Below, piece after piece: positions 1-9,315 of a stretch of DNA of 64,000 bases. The stretch is taken from positions 372,001 through 436,000 of the forward strand of contig NZ_JAQSVC010000002.1 of assembly GCF_029603165.1 (NCBI RefSeq), read 5' to 3'. Within the stretch, counting starts at the first letter, position 1, and each line of letters begins with the position of its first letter. This DNA is from Galbibacter pacificus. Its GTDB lineage: Bacteria > Bacteroidota > Bacteroidia > Flavobacteriales > Flavobacteriaceae. The notes beneath the pieces are model-generated. The model was given only the letters and a program-made list of their open reading frames with translations, had not been told where the DNA came from and searched no databases. The position numbers and the translations under genes are program-made.

Positions 1-381
1 CAATGGATGGTTGGCATCTACTACAATCGACGCGTCTTTTACATCGGCAACCACCAATTGTATTTCTCTTCCGTCAGGAGTTCTGGAAACAAGCCCCATT
101 CCTTTTTTTGGTTCTATGTTTTCTGGAAGTTCTGCTTTAGGGATTTCCTGGAACAATTCTTCCCTTATGTCACCATAAGCTTCTGCAGAAGGAATATTGA
201 TAGTCTTCTTTTCGTTAACCGACATGTTTAAAATTCCGTTTTCAAACCCGGGGATTAATTGTCCCTGACCAAGCGTGAATTCCAATGGTTCTCTTTCCAG
301 TGAACTGTCAAAAACTTGACCGTCCTCCAATTTTCCCGTGTAATGAACTTTAACTGTGTCGTTTTCCTTTACTTGACTCAT
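1..381 (-). CDS. FKBP-type peptidyl-prolyl isomerase, SlyD-like (partial, C-terminus outside the window)
   Basis: Reading the minus strand from the ATG at 379-381 gives an open frame to the window edge (127 codons) beginning MSQVKENDTVKVHYTGKLED and ending NHPL. The VKVHYTGKLEDGQVFDSS block is the FKBP fold start, and GQGQLIPGFENGI is its active-site loop. The EAYGDI...LFQEIPK stretch is the insert-in-flap region of SlyD-type isomerases, and the NHPL at the edge is the usual end of that flap, so perhaps 15-40 residues are missing. Family role: prolyl cis-trans isomerase and chaperone, probably cytosolic because no leader is seen. The partial status comes only from the window boundary. Confidence 0.88.
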   Translation of the reverse strand, partial: MSQVKENDTVKVHYTGKLEDGQVFDSSLEREPLEFTLGQGQLIPGFENGILNMSVNEKKTINIPSAEAYGDIREELFQEIPKAELPENIEPKKGMGLVSRTPDGREIQLVVADVKDASIVVDANHPL

Positions 382-600
382 ATATACATTTTAATTATTG
401 CCAGCATTTTTGCGGGCTTGAGTTTTTAATAAAGTGCGAAGCTAGGATAAATATATGGAACGACCATAGCGATTATGTTAAGTATTGTATAAAAGCTTCA
501 TTTCCAGTGATTTTTGATTTTTAGGCTGAAAAAAAAGCCACTTCTTTGTTAATCTTGTGTTTATCTCTGTCGAAAATTTCACTTTAAGGATAAAACTAGC

Positions 601-608
601 TAAATTTG
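601..608 (+). promoter_or_regulatory. Candidate Bacteroidetes-type -7 element (TAAATTTG)
   Basis: TAAATTTG fits the TAnnTTTG consensus 30 bp before the helicase ATG at 639. No convincing -33 TTG lies at the usual distance, so this rests on the -7 match and its position alone. Confidence 0.4.
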
Positions 609-638
609 CCCGTTTAACCATTTACCTAAAAAGAAAGC

Positions 639-2144
639 ATGTTTGCGATTGAAGAAGAAGAAAAAAAGGAGCTCTACGATTATCAAAAAGGGGCAATAGA
701 CGAGATTTTTGATCGTATACATAACAAGCCGCATAATTACCACCTTTTGTACCAATTGCCAACAGGTGGGGGGAAGACAGTTATTTTTTCTGAAATTGTA
801 CGAAGGTATATTCAGGAAAACAATAAAAAAGTGGTGGTGCTTACGCATAGAATAGAACTAAGTAAGCAAACCTCCAAAATGCTGCGTGGCTTTAACGTCA
901 AAAATAAGGTTATAAACAGCAAGGTTAAGGAATTGCCCGACCAAAAGGACTATATGTGCTTTGTTGCCATGGTAGAAACCTTAAAAAACAGGCTGAACGA
1001 CAACAAGCTGGAGATAGAAGACGTAGGTCTTGTAATAATAGATGAGGCGCATTACAATTCTTTTAGAAAACTATTGTCTTATTTTAAAAACAGTTTTATC
1101 CTTGGTGTTACCGCAACCCCGTTGAGCTCGAATATAAAGCTTCCCATGAAGGATAATTACAATGAGCTGATTATCGGGGAAGCCATAAAGACACTTATCG
1201 ACAAGGGTTTTTTGGCAAAAGCCGATACCTTTTCGTTTGATGTGGGTCTTGGGACCTTAAAAATTGGTATCAATGGCGATTATACGGTAAAATCTTCAGA
1301 GGCACTGTATTCAAACCTGGAAATGCAGGAAAAGCTGCTGCATGCATACGAAGAAAAGGCCAAAGGGACCAAAACCCTTATTTTTAACAACGGGATTAAC
1401 ACATCTTGGTATGTTTACGAAATGTTCAGGGAAGCCGGTTATCCGGTGAGGCATTTAGATAATACGCACAGCAACAAAGAGCGTAAGGCAATTTTGAAAT
1501 GGTTTAAAAACACGCCCGATGCTATTTTAAGTTCGGTAAGTATTTTAACCACTGGCTTTGACGAGCCATCTGTAGAGACCATTATTTTAAACCGTGCCAC
1601 GCGGTCGCTAACACTTTATTTTCAAATGATAGGCCGTGGTTCGCGCGTGTTACCAAATAAAAATAAGTTTAAAGTGATAGATTTGGGCAATAACGTTGCC
1701 CGGTTTGGTTTATGGAGCGAGCCGGTAGACTGGCAGCACATTTTTAGGTATCCCGATTTTTATTTGGAAAATATTAAGGACGATGAGGAAATTGAAAGCA
1801 ATTTTGTTTACGAAATGCCGCCAAAACTCCGTGAAAAATTTAAAAATACTGCCGATGTTTCTCTTAATATTGAAGAAATTTATGATGAAACTATTAAAAA
1901 AGGATTGCGTTCTAAAGTAATATTGGAACGTTCTTTGACACAGCACACCAAAATGTGCGTTGACAATAGTGATGATGCATACGAGGCGAGAATGCTGGCA
2001 ATGGAGCTAAAAGAGGATATAGACAGCCGTATAAAAAGATACTCGTATTGTATAAGCAAAAGCACCAAGAATTATAGAGATTGGCTGGCGGAAGACTATT
2101 TTAGAAAACTCAGGATGAATATCGTAAAAGAATATCAATCATAA
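639..2144 (+). CDS. DEAD/DEAH-box superfamily 2 helicase, RadD/YejH-like
   Basis: This 501-residue protein has the full SF2 helicase motif order. A Q-motif-like YQKGAI lies near residue 15, Walker A PTGGGKT at 41-47, motif Ia LTHR near 68, the DEAH box at 135-138, motif III TAT at 158-160, GFDEPS near 306, and QMIGRGSR (motif VI) at 329-336. The C-terminal 160 residues carry no motif I can name. Size and motif spelling resemble the RadD/YejH group, which in Escherichia coli aids recombinational repair; that assignment is by resemblance. It stands alone and is followed immediately by a strong hairpin terminator. A TAnnTTTG element lies 30 bp upstream of the start. Confidence 0.85.
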   Translation: MFAIEEEEKKELYDYQKGAIDEIFDRIHNKPHNYHLLYQLPTGGGKTVIFSEIVRRYIQENNKKVVVLTHRIELSKQTSKMLRGFNVKNKVINSKVKELPDQKDYMCFVAMVETLKNRLNDNKLEIEDVGLVIIDEAHYNSFRKLLSYFKNSFILGVTATPLSSNIKLPMKDNYNELIIGEAIKTLIDKGFLAKADTFSFDVGLGTLKIGINGDYTVKSSEALYSNLEMQEKLLHAYEEKAKGTKTLIFNNGINTSWYVYEMFREAGYPVRHLDNTHSNKERKAILKWFKNTPDAILSSVSILTTGFDEPSVETIILNRATRSLTLYFQMIGRGSRVLPNKNKFKVIDLGNNVARFGLWSEPVDWQHIFRYPDFYLENIKDDEEIESNFVYEMPPKLREKFKNTADVSLNIEEIYDETIKKGLRSKVILERSLTQHTKMCVDNSDDAYEARMLAMELKEDIDSRIKRYSYCISKSTKNYRDWLAEDYFRKLRMNIVKEYQS

Positions 2145-2175
2145 AAAAAGAGCCTTTTTAAAAGGCTCTTTTTTT
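2145..2175. terminator. Bidirectional rho-independent terminator
   Basis: AAAAAGAGCC-TTTTTAAAA-GGCTCTTTTTTT forms a stem flanked by A and T tracts on both sides, directly after the helicase stop. The symmetry suits the original convergent arrangement with the VWA gene, before the IS982 element entered the spacer. Confidence 0.8.
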
Positions 2176-2196
2176 GCTTTTAAGTGTTATTAAATA

Positions 2197-3197
2197 ACGT
2201 GAGTTCGATTTAAGCAACAAGTCTTTCATCAATGATTTCAAGATTTAAGGATGGTTTTTTGTCAAAGAATGAATAAGCAATCAATCCTGAAAGGAGGTTT
2301 GTTATAAAATTCTCAAAGCTTCTGTGTCTGGTGTGTTCTATTTGGCATTGGTTTTTAAGCTCATCGTTTATGGTTTCAATCAAAGCCCGTTTTCTAAGCA
2401 TGACCTTATCCTGTAAGAGCATCAGGCAATTTTTCATGTTCTTTCTAATCTTGGTTACCAAATGGACCCCATCCACAATGAGTTGTTCAAACAAGTCTTT
2501 GCCTATATACCCTTTATCACCATAAATCTTCCCAAAGATACGTTTGTGAAAACCCATGTTTTTCAAAGGCTCCCTGTCGTCAACATTCCCTTGGGTAAGC
2601 ATGAAGTCCAATATTTCCCCTCTGTCGTTGACAATTAAATGCAACTTAAAACCAAAGAACCAACCTATGGAGCATTGTCCCTTTACAGCCATGCCCTTAA
2701 AAGTCTTATGCTGTTTCTCCCTTTTTATATGGCATGCCCGTAAAGGAGTCGAGTCTATAAAGGAAATGCCAGTACAACGTCCCAGACAGCATGTTTTAAG
2801 AAATATGGCCATTGGGAGCACTGCTCTTTGTTGTAATTCAACAAAACGGTTGTAGGACACGGTCTGCGGAAACTCTCCTTGCATATGCACCTTTTGTTTT
2901 AGGCTCCTGAATTGTTTATAATGGAATAACACCATAATGGTTATTACTTCACTATCGGACAATTTTGATTTCCGGTTTCTTTTTTTGCTCGCCGTATCCT
3001 TTTCAAGAGCAGATTCATGGGTTACTTTTTCAAATTCTTTGCAGAATTCATCGATAAGATAAAAAATTTCTGTAATTTTATCAATAGAAAGCATAAGCGG
3101 AAAGTTTAGTTAAATAATTAAAAATCAGTACTTTAATTTACTAAATTTTCTGCTTTTTGTATGGGAAAACTTTACTTTTTTTATATCGAACTCACGT
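2197..3197 (-). mobile_element. Complete IS982-family insertion sequence, about 1001 bp
   Basis: Inverted ends read ACGTGAGTTCGAT at 2197-2209 and its complement at 3185-3197, bracketing one transposase gene on the minus strand. The flanks carry TAAATA at 2191-2196 and again at 3198-3203, a probable 6-bp target duplication. The boundary is ambiguous by one or two bases because TA/AA next to the ends can also be read as part of the repeat; reading it as AACGTG would leave a 4-bp AAAT duplication. The element is intact and sits in the spacer between two convergent genes, 13 bases beyond the VWA stop, so it breaks no reading frame. Confidence 0.87.
2210..3094 (-). CDS. IS982 family transposase
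   Basis: The 294-residue product matches the IS982 layout. It has an N-terminal helical region with KLSDSEVITIMVLFHYKQFR (residues 44-63) and then a DDE nuclease core. The core shows Asp114 in FIDSTPLRACH, Asp193 in YGDKGYIG, and Glu240 in RALIETINDELKNQ, followed by the HTRHRS block usual in this family. Length is typical (about 290-300), with no frameshift or stop, so it is probably active or recently so. The start is ATG at 3092-3094. It is the only gene of the element and runs opposite to the helicase. Confidence 0.93.
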   Translation of the reverse strand: MLSIDKITEIFYLIDEFCKEFEKVTHESALEKDTASKKRNRKSKLSDSEVITIMVLFHYKQFRSLKQKVHMQGEFPQTVSYNRFVELQQRAVLPMAIFLKTCCLGRCTGISFIDSTPLRACHIKREKQHKTFKGMAVKGQCSIGWFFGFKLHLIVNDRGEILDFMLTQGNVDDREPLKNMGFHKRIFGKIYGDKGYIGKDLFEQLIVDGVHLVTKIRKNMKNCLMLLQDKVMLRKRALIETINDELKNQCQIEHTRHRSFENFITNLLSGLIAYSFFDKKPSLNLEIIDERLVA

Positions 3198-3210
3198 TAA
3201 ATAATAAGTT

Positions 3211-4272
3211 TTATTTACATCCTCCGGTAAACCCGGTAGCGTCAAACTCTGTTTGGATGGCGCCTTGCTCTTCACCGCGCTTGGCTTGGATAACCAGCTG
3301 GTTAACACCGCTTCCGTCTCGTTTCGGACTACAGTATTCAAATAGGTAATAACTATTGGCTTGTCCTGCAACATTTTCAGAGATATCCTGAAAAGTATCT
3401 TCCAGCTCTTCTTTGTTGCTGGCAAATGCACTTCCGGTTTTACCAATTTGAGTCAGGACATTCTCGTCGATTTCATTACCAAGGCCAATGGTGAAAAAAG
3501 AAATATTCTCGTCGGCATTTTTTACTTTATTAATGGCATCGCTTTCGCTATAACGGGCAGCTTGATCGGTTCCATCGGTAAAAACAACTACAGATGATGC
3601 TGCCAAGATATCAAGTTCTTCGTTTTCCTGGAGTATTCCCGTTGCTATATCGGTAGATTTTATAACCGCACCGTACAAATCGGTAGATGGGTCTTGACTT
3701 ATGTCGCTTGTTATGCTGTCGATTGCGGTCGTTAACGCTGCACGGTCTGATGTTAATGCGTTTAATTCGTGCAGTTCATCGCTTCCGTCGAACCAATAAA
3801 TGGCCATTTTAAATTTTTCATCAGGAGTAGCGGGCATTACTTCTTCAACAAAACTAACCGATGCAGTTTTTAATTCTTCTAAACTGGAACTTAATACACT
3901 GTTACTTAAATCGAGTACAAGAAGCGTATTTGTATTGAATATTTGCGAATTAGGGGAAATCCTCCCGTTTGATTCGGAAGGCGATATAGGCTTGTAGCAA
4001 TTATCGTTTCGTCCTTTTTCGTAGATGCTAAAATTGTTTGCCGTTAAGTTTGATACCGGTTCGCCTTCAAGTGTATTCACCTTAAAAAATACCGAAACCT
4101 TACCGGGAAGTGTAGTATAAGTATCTTGAATAGACAGTTTTAGCTGTGGGTCTCCAAGCCCGAGGCAATCATCTACATCCGGACCGGAAGCAAAATCGTC
4201 ATCAGAAGAACCACAAGCAGTAAACATGGTTACAATACATAAAACACTCAATATAGTTTTAAATAATTTCAT
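3211..4272 (-). CDS. VWA-domain lipoprotein
   Basis: A 353-residue exported protein whose leader ends in the lipobox MFTAC (Cys20), followed by an Asp-rich linker typical of surface lipoproteins. A von Willebrand factor A domain follows. The MIDAS DxSxS appears as DLSNS at 121-125, the later Thr/Asp site as STDLYGAV near 190, and a VVVFTDGTD strand near 230. All metal-coordinating positions look intact, so divalent-cation-dependent ligand binding is likely, but the ligand is unknown. Residues 30-105 form a separate beta-rich region with LTANNFSIYE, resembling the pre-domain of other bacterial VWA proteins. The IS982 element now lies 13 bases beyond its stop and separates it from the shared terminator. 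Confidence 0.82.
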   Translation of the reverse strand: MKLFKTILSVLCIVTMFTACGSSDDDFASGPDVDDCLGLGDPQLKLSIQDTYTTLPGKVSVFFKVNTLEGEPVSNLTANNFSIYEKGRNDNCYKPISPSESNGRISPNSQIFNTNTLLVLDLSNSVLSSSLEELKTASVSFVEEVMPATPDEKFKMAIYWFDGSDELHELNALTSDRAALTTAIDSITSDISQDPSTDLYGAVIKSTDIATGILQENEELDILAASSVVVFTDGTDQAARYSESDAINKVKNADENISFFTIGLGNEIDENVLTQIGKTGSAFASNKEELEDTFQDISENVAGQANSYYLFEYCSPKRDGSGVNQLVIQAKRGEEQGAIQTEFDATGFTGGCK

Positions 4273-4433
4273 AAATGTTATCTTTTTATTGTTATTGGGA
4301 TAAACGTTTCAAAAGGATTAAAATTATATTACAATACCAAATGTTTTAGCTTTTTGTTAGGATTTTGGCCACTTTATTAAAGAGATAGGGGGATTAAAAT
4401 AAATGCATTTTCCTATCAATTCCCGATATACAA

Positions 4434-5858
4434 TCAGCAATCGCTTAAATGCACGCCAACGGCCAGACCGCCCTCGGAGGTTTCTTTATATTTCGAGTTC
4501 ATGTCTTTGGCAGTCTCCCACATGGTATTTACTACTTTGTCTAATGGTACCTTGGCATTTTTTGGGTCGGTATCCAGTGCCAGTTCGGCAGCATTAATTG
4601 CTTTTATGGCACCCATGGAATTGCGTTCAATGCACGGTACCTGCACGAGTCCGCCAATGGGGTCGCAGGTCAATCCCAAATGGTGTTCCATGGCAATTTC
4701 TGCGGCCATGAGCACTTGTTCGGGGGTTCCTCCCAATAATTCTGTTAAGGCTCCCGCGGCCATTGCCGAGGAAACGCCAATTTCTGCCTGACACCCGCCC
4801 ATGGCAGCCGAAATGGTGGCTCCTTTTTTAAAGATGCTCCCTATTTCCCCGGCAACCAAAAGGAATTTTTTTATCTCATTAAATCCTGCGTTATGGTTTT
4901 CAATAACCAGGTAATACATTAAAACAGCAGGAATAACCCCGGCACTTCCATTGGTTGGAGCCGTTACAACCCTGCCTAGCGAAGCATTTACTTCGTTAAC
5001 GGCAATGGCAAAACAACTTACCCATTTAAGAATTTGCCTGAATTTAACTTCGGTTTTTCTTATAGCTTCCAACCATTCCTGAGGCGATGAATAGGGTACA
5101 TTGCCCATTAAGCGCTGGTGGGTGTCGTATGCGCGTCGGCGTACATTGAGCCCGCCGGGAAGGTTACCTTCCGTATGGCAACCCGTATGCATGCATTCCA
5201 GCATGGTATTCCAAATACGCAATAGTTCCCGGTCTATTTCAATATCTGTCCTGAGCGACCGCTCGTTTTCCAAAACAATATCAGAAATATTGGCATTTTC
5301 CTGTTGGCAATACACAAGTAATTCTGTTCCTTTTTGGGTGGGAAAGGGAAATGTTTTAAGGGTCTTGAGATTTTCCTTGGCATGGATTAATTCTTCTTTG
5401 ACCACAAAACCACCGCCAATGGAATAATAGGTTTCTGTAATCGTTTTTCCAGAACTCAGTCTTGCTTCAAAAGTGAGCCCGTTTGCATGGAAAGGAAGAA
5501 ATTCCCGGTGAAAAACAATGTTTTCCTTATAATTAAAAGGTAAAATCTTTTCATTGTTAAAACTTAAACTGCCTTCACTTTTAATTTTTGCAACAATACC
5601 ATTAATGTCCTCAATAGGGATGTATTCAGGATCGGCACCCGAAAGGCCCAAAAGGATGGCCAAGTCGGTAGCATGCCCTTTTCCGGTTAGGGAAAGCGAG
5701 CCGTATACATGAACGGTAATTGCAGACACTTGTTTAAAATGTCCCATTTCCTTTAGCTCCGCAATCCATCTTTCGGCGGCTCTCCATGGTCCTAAAGTAT
5801 GAGAACTGGAAGGGCCCACGCCAATTTTAAGCATATCAAAAACACTTATGCACTCCAT
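4434..5858 (-). CDS. sdaA: L-serine ammonia-lyase (iron-sulfur serine dehydratase), single chain
   Basis: This 474-residue enzyme converts L-serine to pyruvate and ammonia using a [4Fe-4S] cluster. The N-terminal [12 protein letters not shown] (13-24) is the family signature. Candidate cluster cysteines are Cys356 (GGCQAEIG), Cys398 (LTCDP) and Cys409 (VPCIE). Their 42 and 11 spacing equals that of the structurally known Legionella enzyme. The chain ends exactly in Cys474 (HLSDC), matching the C-terminal cysteine that reaches into the active site in that enzyme. Alpha and beta parts are fused in one chain, as in E. coli SdaA. It is monocistronic, and a CAAATATA (-7 type, minus strand) lies 24 bp upstream of the ATG. 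Confidence 0.95.
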   Translation of the reverse strand: MECISVFDMLKIGVGPSSSHTLGPWRAAERWIAELKEMGHFKQVSAITVHVYGSLSLTGKGHATDLAILLGLSGADPEYIPIEDINGIVAKIKSEGSLSFNNEKILPFNYKENIVFHREFLPFHANGLTFEARLSSGKTITETYYSIGGGFVVKEELIHAKENLKTLKTFPFPTQKGTELLVYCQQENANISDIVLENERSLRTDIEIDRELLRIWNTMLECMHTGCHTEGNLPGGLNVRRRAYDTHQRLMGNVPYSSPQEWLEAIRKTEVKFRQILKWVSCFAIAVNEVNASLGRVVTAPTNGSAGVIPAVLMYYLVIENHNAGFNEIKKFLLVAGEIGSIFKKGATISAAMGGCQAEIGVSSAMAAGALTELLGGTPEQVLMAAEIAMEHHLGLTCDPIGGLVQVPCIERNSMGAIKAINAAELALDTDPKNAKVPLDKVVNTMWETAKDMNSKYKETSEGGLAVGVHLSDC

Positions 5859-5881
5859 GAACGAAAACGTTTTAGCGATGG

Positions 5882-5889
5882 CAAATATA
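5882..5889 (-). promoter_or_regulatory. Candidate -7 element for the serine dehydratase gene
   Basis: On the minus strand this reads TATATTTG, an exact TAnnTTTG, 24 bases upstream of the ATG at 5858. No clear -33 TTG is visible. Confidence 0.4.
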
Positions 5890-6004
5890 CATTTTGTTAC
5901 CGAAGTTAAAAGTATAAATGTTTAAAGTTGTTGATTGGTTAATATTAAATTTAAATGAAGGTTACCTTAAAAAAATGTCAAAAGTAATTTCCAGTAGTTT
6001 AACC

Positions 6005-6454
6005 CTACCTTAAACTGGAAAAATAAACCCATACAATAAAGAATAGCTGTAATGGAACCCTAAACCAAAGATAAGTTAGTCCGTTTCCATTGTATTCCCC
6101 GGTTTGGTAATTTATATGGTTTAGGGCCGCATAGATATTGGCCGGCAAAACCAGAACAAAAAAAGCTATTAACATCCAGCCAACGATAATTCTATATTGG
6201 GGAAATAACAGTCCGATTGCCAAGCATATTTCCATAATGCCTGTTAATATTACAATTTCAAACCTGTACGGAATAAAATCAGGCAACATTTGTTGCATGC
6301 CCTTGCCAAAAGCAAAATGGCCGATTGCGGTAAAAACCAGCATAAGGGTCATTGCAATTCGTGCAGCCAATTTATAATCGATATGCCGATGTATTAATTT
6401 AAGTAGTAAAGCGGAAAACAAAAAAGAGCCTATGAGTACAATTAGCGGTTTCAT
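6005..6454 (-). CDS. DoxX-family integral membrane protein
   Basis: A 149-residue protein with four hydrophobic segments at about 3-20, 33-52, 66-86 and 90-112, plus a C-terminal one near 128-147. The second to fourth segments have the DoxX pattern: ARIAMTLMLVFTAIGHF, then MQQMLPDFIPYR, then ILTGIMEICLAIGLLFP. DoxX proteins are small inner-membrane proteins linked in some cases to quinone or redox chemistry; no activity can be assigned here. The gene lies 82 bases downstream of a Crp/Fnr-type regulator on the same strand, so the two may be co-transcribed and the regulator may control this gene. Confidence 0.8.
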   Translation of the reverse strand: MKPLIVLIGSFLFSALLLKLIHRHIDYKLAARIAMTLMLVFTAIGHFAFGKGMQQMLPDFIPYRFEIVILTGIMEICLAIGLLFPQYRIIVGWMLIAFFVLVLPANIYAALNHINYQTGEYNGNGLTYLWFRVPLQLFFIVWVYFSSLR

Positions 6455-6536
6455 TGATTGTTTTTTTAAGATGAATTTTTCAAAAAAGGTTTCTGCAAAG
6501 TTCCAATCTTTCCACGCTTTTCACAATGAACCCAAG

Positions 6537-7109
6537 TTAAGAAATACGCTTTCTTATCCGACTTAAAGCTTGTGGGGTAATTCCAATATACGATGCAATA
6601 TATTTTAGCGGAATCTGTTTAATTAATTCCGGCCTGTCTAAAAAAAGACTTAAATACCTTTCTTCCGCAGTATTTTTCAACAGTGAAATTTCCCGTTTGG
6701 ATTTTTTCAGAAACAAGTCTTCACCTGCAATCCTGCCAATGGTATTTCCAATTTGTGTTGTTTGGTATATTTCCTGAAGGTCATTGTACGTTAACCGCCA
6801 GAGAACCGTTGCTGTAATGGTTTCCACATTGTAAGTGGAAAGGGTCTGCGTTAAAAAAGAATCGTATGCACTTACAAACGAATTCGCAAATGAAAAACTA
6901 AAGGTAAGGTCGTTGTCTATTTTTGGTATATAGAAGCGCACAATACCTTTTTCAATAAAAGAAAGAGAGGTTTCTATATTCCCCTTTTTTAAAATAACGG
7001 ACTTTTTGGGGTATTCCATCCGCTTTAATTTCGAGGCAAATAGCTGCCAATCTGCATCGGTAATGGAAACGTTTTTTTCAAACTGTTTTCTAATTTCTTC
7101 CAAGGCCAT
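6537..7109 (-). CDS. Crp/Fnr-family transcriptional regulator
   Basis: A 190-residue protein with an N-terminal cyclic-nucleotide-binding-like beta barrel. The segment SVILKKGNIETSLSFIEKGIVRFYI is the usual first hairpin, split here across residues 38-62. The C-terminal helix-turn-helix is KYIASYIGITPQALSRIRKR at 169-188. The canonical cAMP-contacting RxS arginine motif is not obvious, as in many Bacteroidota members that bind other ligands or none. No Fnr-type cysteine cluster is seen. The gene precedes the DoxX gene on the same strand, and a CAAAATTA (minus-strand -7) lies 45 bp upstream. Target and effector are unknown. Confidence 0.85.
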   Translation of the reverse strand: MALEEIRKQFEKNVSITDADWQLFASKLKRMEYPKKSVILKKGNIETSLSFIEKGIVRFYIPKIDNDLTFSFSFANSFVSAYDSFLTQTLSTYNVETITATVLWRLTYNDLQEIYQTTQIGNTIGRIAGEDLFLKKSKREISLLKNTAEERYLSLFLDRPELIKQIPLKYIASYIGITPQALSRIRKRIS

Positions 7110-7154
7110 TTTTTATAGGGTTCAACTTAATACCATATGGATGTTTATCGATAA

Positions 7155-7162
7155 CAAAATTA
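7155..7162 (-). promoter_or_regulatory. Candidate -7 element for the Crp/Fnr-DoxX pair
   Basis: On the minus strand it reads TAATTTTG, matching TAnnTTTG, 45 bases upstream of the regulator start. No -33 element at a normal distance is seen. Confidence 0.35.
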
Positions 7163-7242
7163 GTATAAAAACAATTGGTGTCAGCATACGTGCGTTCCAT
7201 GGGCAATGTTTACACGGGGCCTTGGCGTGGTTCATTTTGTTT

Positions 7243-7284
7243 ATGACAGTTTGTCATTTTTTTAGGCATGGCATAAAGATTGAC
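7243..7284 (+). promoter_or_regulatory. Candidate stress operator and promoter upstream of dnaK
   Basis: ATGACA-GTT-TGTCAT at 7243-7257 is a perfect 6-3-6 palindrome, starting 93 bases upstream of the dnaK ATG. Twelve bases later TGGCA-N6-TTGAC (7269-7284) resembles a sigma-54 -24/-12 element with one departure (TTGA for TTGC). No CIRCE (HrcA) element and no TAnnTTTG element occurs in this spacer. A TGACA-GAA-TGAC sequence also precedes lon at 30770-30781. Confidence 0.4.
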
Positions 7285-7335
7285 TTTTACAAACCGAATT
7301 AAAAAAGATTTTTCAAACACTATAAAAACATAAAC

Positions 7336-9258
7336 ATGAGTAAAATTATTGGAATTGACTTAGGTACAACCAACTCTTGTGTTTCCGTAATGGAAGGGAA
7401 CGAGCCAGTAGTTATACCTAATGCCGAAGGAAAAAGAACGACTCCCTCTGTAATTGCTTTTGTTGAAGGCGGCGAGATTAAAGTTGGCGACCCGGCCAAA
7501 CGTCAAGCCGTGACCAACCCAAATAAAACTATTTATTCGATTAAACGTTTTATGGGGAACAAATTCTCGGAGTCTCAAAGAGAAGCAGACAGAGTACCTT
7601 ATAAAGTAACCAAAGGAGATAACGACACACCACGTGTGGACATAGACGGACGTTTGTATACACCACAGGAATTATCGGCAATGATCCTTCAAAAAATGAA
7701 GAAAACCGCCGAAGATTATTTGGGTCAGGATGTAACGCAAGCGGTTATTACCGTACCAGCATATTTTAACGATTCGCAACGTCAGGCAACCAAGGAAGCC
7801 GGTGAAATTGCAGGCTTAAAGGTAGAAAGAATTATTAATGAGCCTACCGCGGCTGCATTGGCTTACGGGCTGGACAAAAAAGGAGAAGACCAGAAAATAG
7901 TGGTTTTCGATTTTGGTGGTGGTACGCACGACGTTTCCATCCTTGAGCTGGGAGACGGCGTTTTTGAAGTATTGGCAACCGATGGCGATACCCATTTGGG
8001 CGGTGATGATGTTGATGAAAAAATTATAGATTGGTTGGCCGAAGAATTTAAAGCCGATGAAGATATAGACTTAAGGAAAGATTCTATTGCATTGCAACGA
8101 TTAAAAGAAGCTGCCGAAAAGGCTAAAATTGAATTGTCATCTGCAAATCAAACCGAAATCAATTTACCATATGTTACCGCTACCGCAAGCGGACCAAAAC
8201 ACTTGGTGAAAACATTGAGCAGGTCTAAATTTGAACAATTAATAGCCGACTTGGTAGAAAAAACCATCAAACCTTGCGAAAAAGCATTGAAAAGTGCTGG
8301 ACTTTCAAAAAGCGATATTGATGAAGTAATTTTGGTAGGTGGGTCTACAAGAATCCCTACCGTACAAGAAGCAGTAGAAAAATTCTTTGGCAAAAAACCG
8401 TCCAAAGGAGTTAACCCAGACGAAGTAGTTGCCGTTGGGGCCGCTATTCAAGGTGGTGTACTAACCGGGGACGTTAAAGATGTATTGTTGCTAGATGTAA
8501 CCCCGCTTTCTTTGGGAATCGAGACCATGGGCGGTGTAATGACCAAGTTAATCGAGGCCAATACAACCATTCCTTCAAAAAAATCGCAAGTGTTCTCTAC
8601 AGCCGCAGACAATCAGCCTTCTGTAGAAATACACGTACTTCAGGGAGAGAGACCAATGGCCACAGACAATAAAACCATTGGACGTTTTCACCTTGACGGA
8701 ATTCCGCCAGCACCAAGAGGGGTGCCTCAAATTGAAGTAACCTTCGATATTGACGCAAATGGGATTATAAATGTTTCTGCTAAGGATAAAGGAACCAATA
8801 AAGAACAAAATATCCGTATCGAGGCTTCTTCAGGTTTAACCGAAGAAGAAATCGATAAAATGAAGAAAGAAGCAGAAGCCAATGCCGATGCCGACAAAAA
8901 AGCCAAAGAGAAAGTAGATAAGCTTAACGAAGCCGATGCCATGATCTTCCAAACTGAAAAACAGTTGAAAGAGTTTGGCGATAAATTATCGGCAGATAAG
9001 AAAAAGCCTATTGAAGATGCTTTGGAAGAATTGAAGAAAGCATACGAATCTAAAGAAGTAGACACCATTCAACCTGCTTTGGACAAAATTAACGAGGCTT
9101 GGAAAGTAGCTTCAGAAGAAATGTACAAAGCACAGGCCGAAGCCCAGCAAAACGGTGGTGCGGCTCCAGGTGGCGATGCCCAAGGAAACGCAAATGCCGG
9201 AGGCGATGCCAAAGAAGGCGAAGATGTACAGGATGTAGACTTCGAAGAAGTGAAGTAA
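7336..9258 (+). CDS. dnaK: Molecular chaperone DnaK (Hsp70)
   Basis: A 640-residue Hsp70 with all landmarks. [13 protein letters not shown] (6-18) and the second phosphate loop [13 protein letters not shown] belong to the ATPase domain, with [11 protein letters not shown] between them. [11 protein letters not shown] follows, then the [14 protein letters not shown] hinge into the substrate-binding domain, and a charged helical lid. The Gly/Ala/Asn-rich tail ends [12 protein letters not shown], the conserved DnaK C-terminus. Neither grpE nor dnaJ is adjacent, so it is transcribed alone, between a putative stress operator upstream and a strong terminator downstream. Confidence 0.98.
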   Translation: MSKIIGIDLGTTNSCVSVMEGNEPVVIPNAEGKRTTPSVIAFVEGGEIKVGDPAKRQAVTNPNKTIYSIKRFMGNKFSESQREADRVPYKVTKGDNDTPRVDIDGRLYTPQELSAMILQKMKKTAEDYLGQDVTQAVITVPAYFNDSQRQATKEAGEIAGLKVERIINEPTAAALAYGLDKKGEDQKIVVFDFGGGTHDVSILELGDGVFEVLATDGDTHLGGDDVDEKIIDWLAEEFKADEDIDLRKDSIALQRLKEAAEKAKIELSSANQTEINLPYVTATASGPKHLVKTLSRSKFEQLIADLVEKTIKPCEKALKSAGLSKSDIDEVILVGGSTRIPTVQEAVEKFFGKKPSKGVNPDEVVAVGAAIQGGVLTGDVKDVLLLDVTPLSLGIETMGGVMTKLIEANTTIPSKKSQVFSTAADNQPSVEIHVLQGERPMATDNKTIGRFHLDGIPPAPRGVPQIEVTFDIDANGIINVSAKDKGTNKEQNIRIEASSGLTEEEIDKMKKEAEANADADKKAKEKVDKLNEADAMIFQTEKQLKEFGDKLSADKKKPIEDALEELKKAYESKEVDTIQPALDKINEAWKVASEEMYKAQAEAQQNGGAAPGGDAQGNANAGGDAKEGEDVQDVDFEEVK

Positions 9259-9281
9259 GCACTGATACAAATTCAATAAAT

Positions 9282-9315
9282 AAAAAAATCCCGGGTTTTA
9301 GCCCGGGATTTTTTT
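9282..9315. terminator. Rho-independent terminator after dnaK, probably bidirectional
   Basis: ATCCCGGG-(6 nt)-CCCGGGAT stem (9288-9295 with 9302-9309) flanked by an A tract before and a T tract after. It starts 23 bases after the dnaK stop and touches the stop codon of the small minus-strand ORF at 9314, so it can serve both. Confidence 0.88.

Noticed and set aside
7110-7335. CIRCE (HrcA) operator before dnaK
   Set aside because: I looked for TTAGCACTC-N9-GAGTGCTAA and found no match; only the TGACA palindrome is present.
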